The notes under the pieces were generated by a model. It saw only the letters and a program-made list of their open reading frames with translations. It was not told the origin of the DNA and searched no databases. From the NCBI RefSeq assembly GCF_026625565.1, contig NZ_CP112998.1:1676501-1740500 (forward strand): a stretch of 64,000 nt of DNA, read 5' to 3'. The stretch's first letter is position 1. Each line of letters opens with the position of its first letter. The translations under genes were made by a program, and so were the position numbers. The stretch is from Dyadobacter pollutisoli. GTDB taxonomy: Bacteria; Bacteroidota; Bacteroidia; Cytophagales; Spirosomataceae. Shown in pieces: positions 61,530 through 64,000 of the stretch.

Positions 61530-62315
61530 ATGGTACAGGACATTTTGCCAGGCATCAAGCAGTTTGATCTGACGGGGAAGGTAGCAATTGTCACCGGCGG
61601 GTCGAAAGGACTTGGGTTGGCGATGGCGGCGGGACTTGCGTCTGCCGGAGCAGACATTGTGTTGGTCAACAGGAATGCTGTGGAGGGTGAGCGCAGTGCG
61701 GCAGAGCTCTGTATTTCGTTTGGTACCAGGGTCCTTTCGTATGCTGCGGACATCACAAGCCAGGAACAAACCGAAGCGATGGCCCGGTTTACAAAAGAGA
61801 ATCTTGGCCAAATTGATATTTTAATCAACAGTGCAGGGATCAACATCCGCGGTCCGATCGACGAGCTTTCTGCCGGTGATTTCGCCAAAGTGATGGAGGT
61901 AAATGTAAACGGCACATGGCTTTCGTCACGTGCCGTTACGCCCTATATGAAAGAACAAAAGAGCGGAAGGATCATTAATCTGGCCAGCACGCTCGGGTTG
62001 GTCGGCTTGGCAAACCGAACACCCTACACGGCTAGCAAGGGTGCGGTGGTTCAGATGACCCGAGCGCTCGCATTGGAACTTGCTCCATTTAACATTATGG
62101 TCAATGCGATATGCCCCGGACCATTTTTAACCGAAATGAACATCCCGATCGCCGAAAGCGAAGAAGCCAAAAACATCATCCTGGGAGCTACGGCCTTGCA
62201 ACGCTGGGGACACCTGCGAGAAATCCAGGGAGCAGCCATTTTCCTTGCAAGCGACGCCGCCAGTTATATGGTAGGGTCGATACTGGCGGTCGATGGCGGT
62301 TGGACGGCGCGGTGA
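61530..62315 (+). CDS. SDR-family oxidoreductase, gluconate-5-dehydrogenase-like
   Basis: This 261-aa classical SDR has VTGGSKGLGLAMAAG, NSAGIN, a catalytic Ser in NLASTLGLV and Tyr/Lys in YTASKGAVV. The ordering and the GLVGLANRTPYTASKG block resemble 2-deoxy-D-gluconate/gluconate 5-dehydrogenase relatives. It should oxidise or reduce a sugar acid or polyol with NAD(P). It starts only 3 bp after the esterase stop and closes a probable operon with the esterase and perhaps the Gfo/Idh/MocA gene. A palindromic repeat element begins 4 bp after its stop. Confidence 0.9.
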   Translation: MVQDILPGIKQFDLTGKVAIVTGGSKGLGLAMAAGLASAGADIVLVNRNAVEGERSAAELCISFGTRVLSYAADITSQEQTEAMARFTKENLGQIDILINSAGINIRGPIDELSAGDFAKVMEVNVNGTWLSSRAVTPYMKEQKSGRIINLASTLGLVGLANRTPYTASKGAVVQMTRALALELAPFNIMVNAICPGPFLTEMNIPIAESEEAKNIILGATALQRWGHLREIQGAAIFLASDAASYMVGSILAVDGGWTAR

Positions 62316-62318
62316 AAG

Positions 62319-62382
62319 AGACTTGCCAAGTCTAGGCGACCCCGTTTTCAAAACTTGGCAAGTCTAAAAACTTGGCAAGTCT
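62319..62382 (+). repeat. Dispersed palindromic repeat element, copy 2, with an extra tandem arm
   Basis: AGACTTGCCAAGTCT (62319-62333), a conserved middle AGGCGACCCCGTTTTCA (62334-62350) and AAACTTGGCAAGTCT (62351-62365) match the 21.2-kb element read on the minus strand. A third arm AAACTTGGCAAGTCT (62368-62382) repeats the second at a 17-bp period. Arms and middle are conserved in both copies, so this is one repeat family. It sits between the convergent SDR gene and the S74-type protein gene and may also act as a terminator. Confidence 0.88.
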
Positions 62383-62400
62383 ATCCGCGGTAAAGAATTG

Positions 62401-64000
62401 TCATTTCGATTGTTCAATCTTTACCGAAAGTGTTTTATTGGCCTCGATTAACGAATTTAAGCTTGCTTCCAGACTTCCAATGCGCTTGACTGATTTCTTC
62501 AATTCCTCGTTTTCAGCTTTCAGTTCTTTCACGGATTCGATCAGATGAGGGATGAGACCTGTATAATTCACTGACTTCATTCCATCCTTATCAGTTTTCA
62601 CCAACTCCGGAAATATTTCTTCCACTTCCTGAGCGATGACGCCGGTTTGTAGAGATTGATCGACTTTTGGGTCTATCATGTAATAGTTGTAGCCTTTGAT
62701 GCTGGTGATTTTGGTCAGGCTGTTGGTTAAATCTGCAAAGTCGCGTTTTAATCTTCTATCGGATTGGGCCAGGCTTCCAAGTTTAGAAAAGCAGTGGCCA
62801 TCGGCTGTAACCCAAAAATTCCAAGAATTACCTAGGTAAAACCCTACCTGATCATCTTGTTTCATTCCCACGAATGCGTCCGCTGTTTGTTGTGAGGTAT
62901 TGAAATAAATACCTGCGGACGAATTTCCTTTATGCTGAATTCTGGCACGTCCCCCTACATCCAGTATATACTGAGGTAATAATGCGTTATTTCCAAGTCC
63001 AACTTTACCATTTCTTAAAATCGTGATGGCGTTTGACAAATCCTGATCTCCCGATCCGTTCCCAATTTGGAATATGCGATCGTTTGGCGTGACGTGAGCT
63101 TTGGTTGGTCCATTCGAATTGTCCTGGACATTTGGGTAGGTGCCGAAAGTGGCTGAACCATATGTCATTGCGAAAGTTTGTACACCTGCGGCAAAGGACG
63201 CATCTCCGATAGCTTCATTGTTATATCCAGTCGCTACGGAATTGTCTCCTTTTGCCAAATTGGAAATTCCCATCGAAACAGAATTTTGACCCACGGCCAC
63301 TGACTGGTTTCCAACAGCAATTGAGCCATTACCGGCAGCCTCGGTTTGATTGCCACTTGCGAATGAAGATTGGCCAGGAGATTTCGTTGAGTTTCCAACA
63401 GCTACCGAGAAGCTCCCCGCAGAAGTTGTATTTAATCCAAATGATGCCGATAGGTACCCGATTTGGGCATGGTCGTAGTTACTTCCGAAGACACTTCCCG
63501 CCCGAAAGGCACCTTTCCGTGGATACCATATAAGCCTAGTGCCATCACCCGGGTTCTCCAAAATACCGCCTTCGTCAATTTGCCCCTTTTGTACAATGGG
63601 GTCATCATTTTTCCAGCGATCGGACTGGGACGAGTGAAGTGAATAAGGTACACTTGACAACAGCGAGCTGCCGAGATTGATATAGTTATTATTTCCGTCG
63701 GGATCCAATTCAATTTTTAGTTGATATATGCCAGACTTCCAATTGATGTTGTAAAAATTGCCACTGAGAATTTGACCTTCTCCAATCCGGACATTAAATA
63801 TTCCTATATTGTTTGTTTGAGCTTGATGCGATTCCTGGTAAACGGTTGGTCCAAATTCTTGAAATATAGTCAGCCTTAACCCAACAGATGCATTTGATAA
63901 ACTCCTTCCTGTGGTATCTCTGGCAACACCCTGAAAATTGATTGTTTCGCGTACAGACTGTGCCCTCACTGAAAAAAACGTAAGGATCAACAGCACTGCA
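62401..64000 (-). CDS. Surface fibre protein with YadA-like head repeats and S74 chaperone domain (runs off the right edge)
   Basis: The reading frame is open to the window edge. The GTG at 63996 is probably inside the signal peptide (LLILTFFSVRAQS), so the N-terminus is incomplete. A collagen/tail-fibre-like start has INFQGVARDTTGRSLSNASV. The middle has short YadA-type head repeats (AVGNSTKSPGQSSFASGNQT, then SIAVGNQSVAVGQNSVSMG). The C-terminus is an intramolecular chaperone/peptidase S74 domain: SDRRLKRDFADL with the self-cleavage Ser, TGVIAQEVEEIFPELV, then a coiled coil. Such trimeric fibres are found in phage tails and Bacteroidota surface proteins. It is probably a secreted adhesin-like fibre. 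Confidence 0.85.
   Translation of the reverse strand, partial: AVLLILTFFSVRAQSVRETINFQGVARDTTGRSLSNASVGLRLTIFQEFGPTVYQESHQAQTNNIGIFNVRIGEGQILSGNFYNINWKSGIYQLKIELDPDGNNNYINLGSSLLSSVPYSLHSSQSDRWKNDDPIVQKGQIDEGGILENPGDGTRLIWYPRKGAFRAGSVFGSNYDHAQIGYLSASFGLNTTSAGSFSVAVGNSTKSPGQSSFASGNQTEAAGNGSIAVGNQSVAVGQNSVSMGISNLAKGDNSVATGYNNEAIGDASFAAGVQTFAMTYGSATFGTYPNVQDNSNGPTKAHVTPNDRIFQIGNGSGDQDLSNAITILRNGKVGLGNNALLPQYILDVGGRARIQHKGNSSAGIYFNTSQQTADAFVGMKQDDQVGFYLGNSWNFWVTADGHCFSKLGSLAQSDRRLKRDFADLTNSLTKITSIKGYNYYMIDPKVDQSLQTGVIAQEVEEIFPELVKTDKDGMKSVNYTGLIPHLIESVKELKAENEELKKSVKRIGSLEASLNSLIEANKTLSVKIEQSK

Overview
The window looks like a chromosomal segment of a Bacteroidota bacterium, most likely a Cytophagales member of the Dyadobacter/Spirosoma type. 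This is inferred from sequence style, not from a database search. The evidence is: several exact TAnnTTTG -7 promoter boxes (some with a TTTG -33 box), almost no Shine-Dalgarno sites, a T9SS-type C-terminal sorting domain, a BlaI/M56 pair, many RR-signal oxidoreductases and sugar isomerases, DUF6807/PVC-type haem proteins and a large barrel protein. I saw no rRNA, tRNA, CRISPR array, insertion sequence or prophage.

Layout. 0-2.3 kb: the minus-strand end of a polysaccharide-type cluster (two glycosyltransferases, one cut by the window edge, and an SGNH hydrolase). 2.5-5.5 kb: alpha/beta hydrolase, VOC protein, secreted amidohydrolase and a tiny DUF6496 protein with a nearly leaderless promoter. 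5.7-11.5 kb: a signalling operon (1187-aa hybrid kinase, TPR/HisKA_2 kinase, single-domain receiver). 11.5-21.2 kb: SDR, type II NADH dehydrogenase, CorA, FN3/T9SS protein, GH18 chitinase, SNF2 helicase and RpiB. 21.2-26.8 kb: DUF481 protein, Gfo/Idh/MocA oxidoreductase, amidohydrolase, SDR, aldo/keto reductase and a small HTH-like protein. 26.8-33.7 kb: topoisomerase III, a strongly promoted 86-aa secreted protein and a 1244-aa surface protein joining a metallophosphoesterase, a CotH-like kinase region and an outer-membrane barrel. 33.8-37.4 kb: an OmpR-type two-component system, a Usp-like protein and a bestrophin, with phased TCTTA repeats between the sensor and the Usp gene.

38.5-47.1 kb is a probable oxidative sugar-use locus: DUF6807/PVC-haem/HEAT/cytochrome c fusion, double redoxin, TIM-barrel isomerase and a large GH20-like secreted protein. 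47.2-52.2 kb carries two toxin-antitoxin pairs (PIN and MazF types) on either side of a BlaI/M56 sensor pair and a GH5 hydrolase. The M56 protein has 18 unbroken heptads. 52.2-62.3 kb holds metabolic genes (VOC, isomerase, APH-type kinase, GNAT, PAS histidine kinase, DUF1080, DinB, Gfo/Idh/MocA, esterase, SDR). The right edge carries an S74-chaperone, YadA-like surface protein that runs out of the window.

The most unusual items are the phosphatase/kinase-like/barrel protein; the long-helix M56 sensor; a dispersed palindromic element present at 21.2 kb and 62.3 kb with a conserved loop; and the phased repeat array near the two-component system. Much of the rest is ordinary carbohydrate and redox metabolism of a soil-type Bacteroidota.
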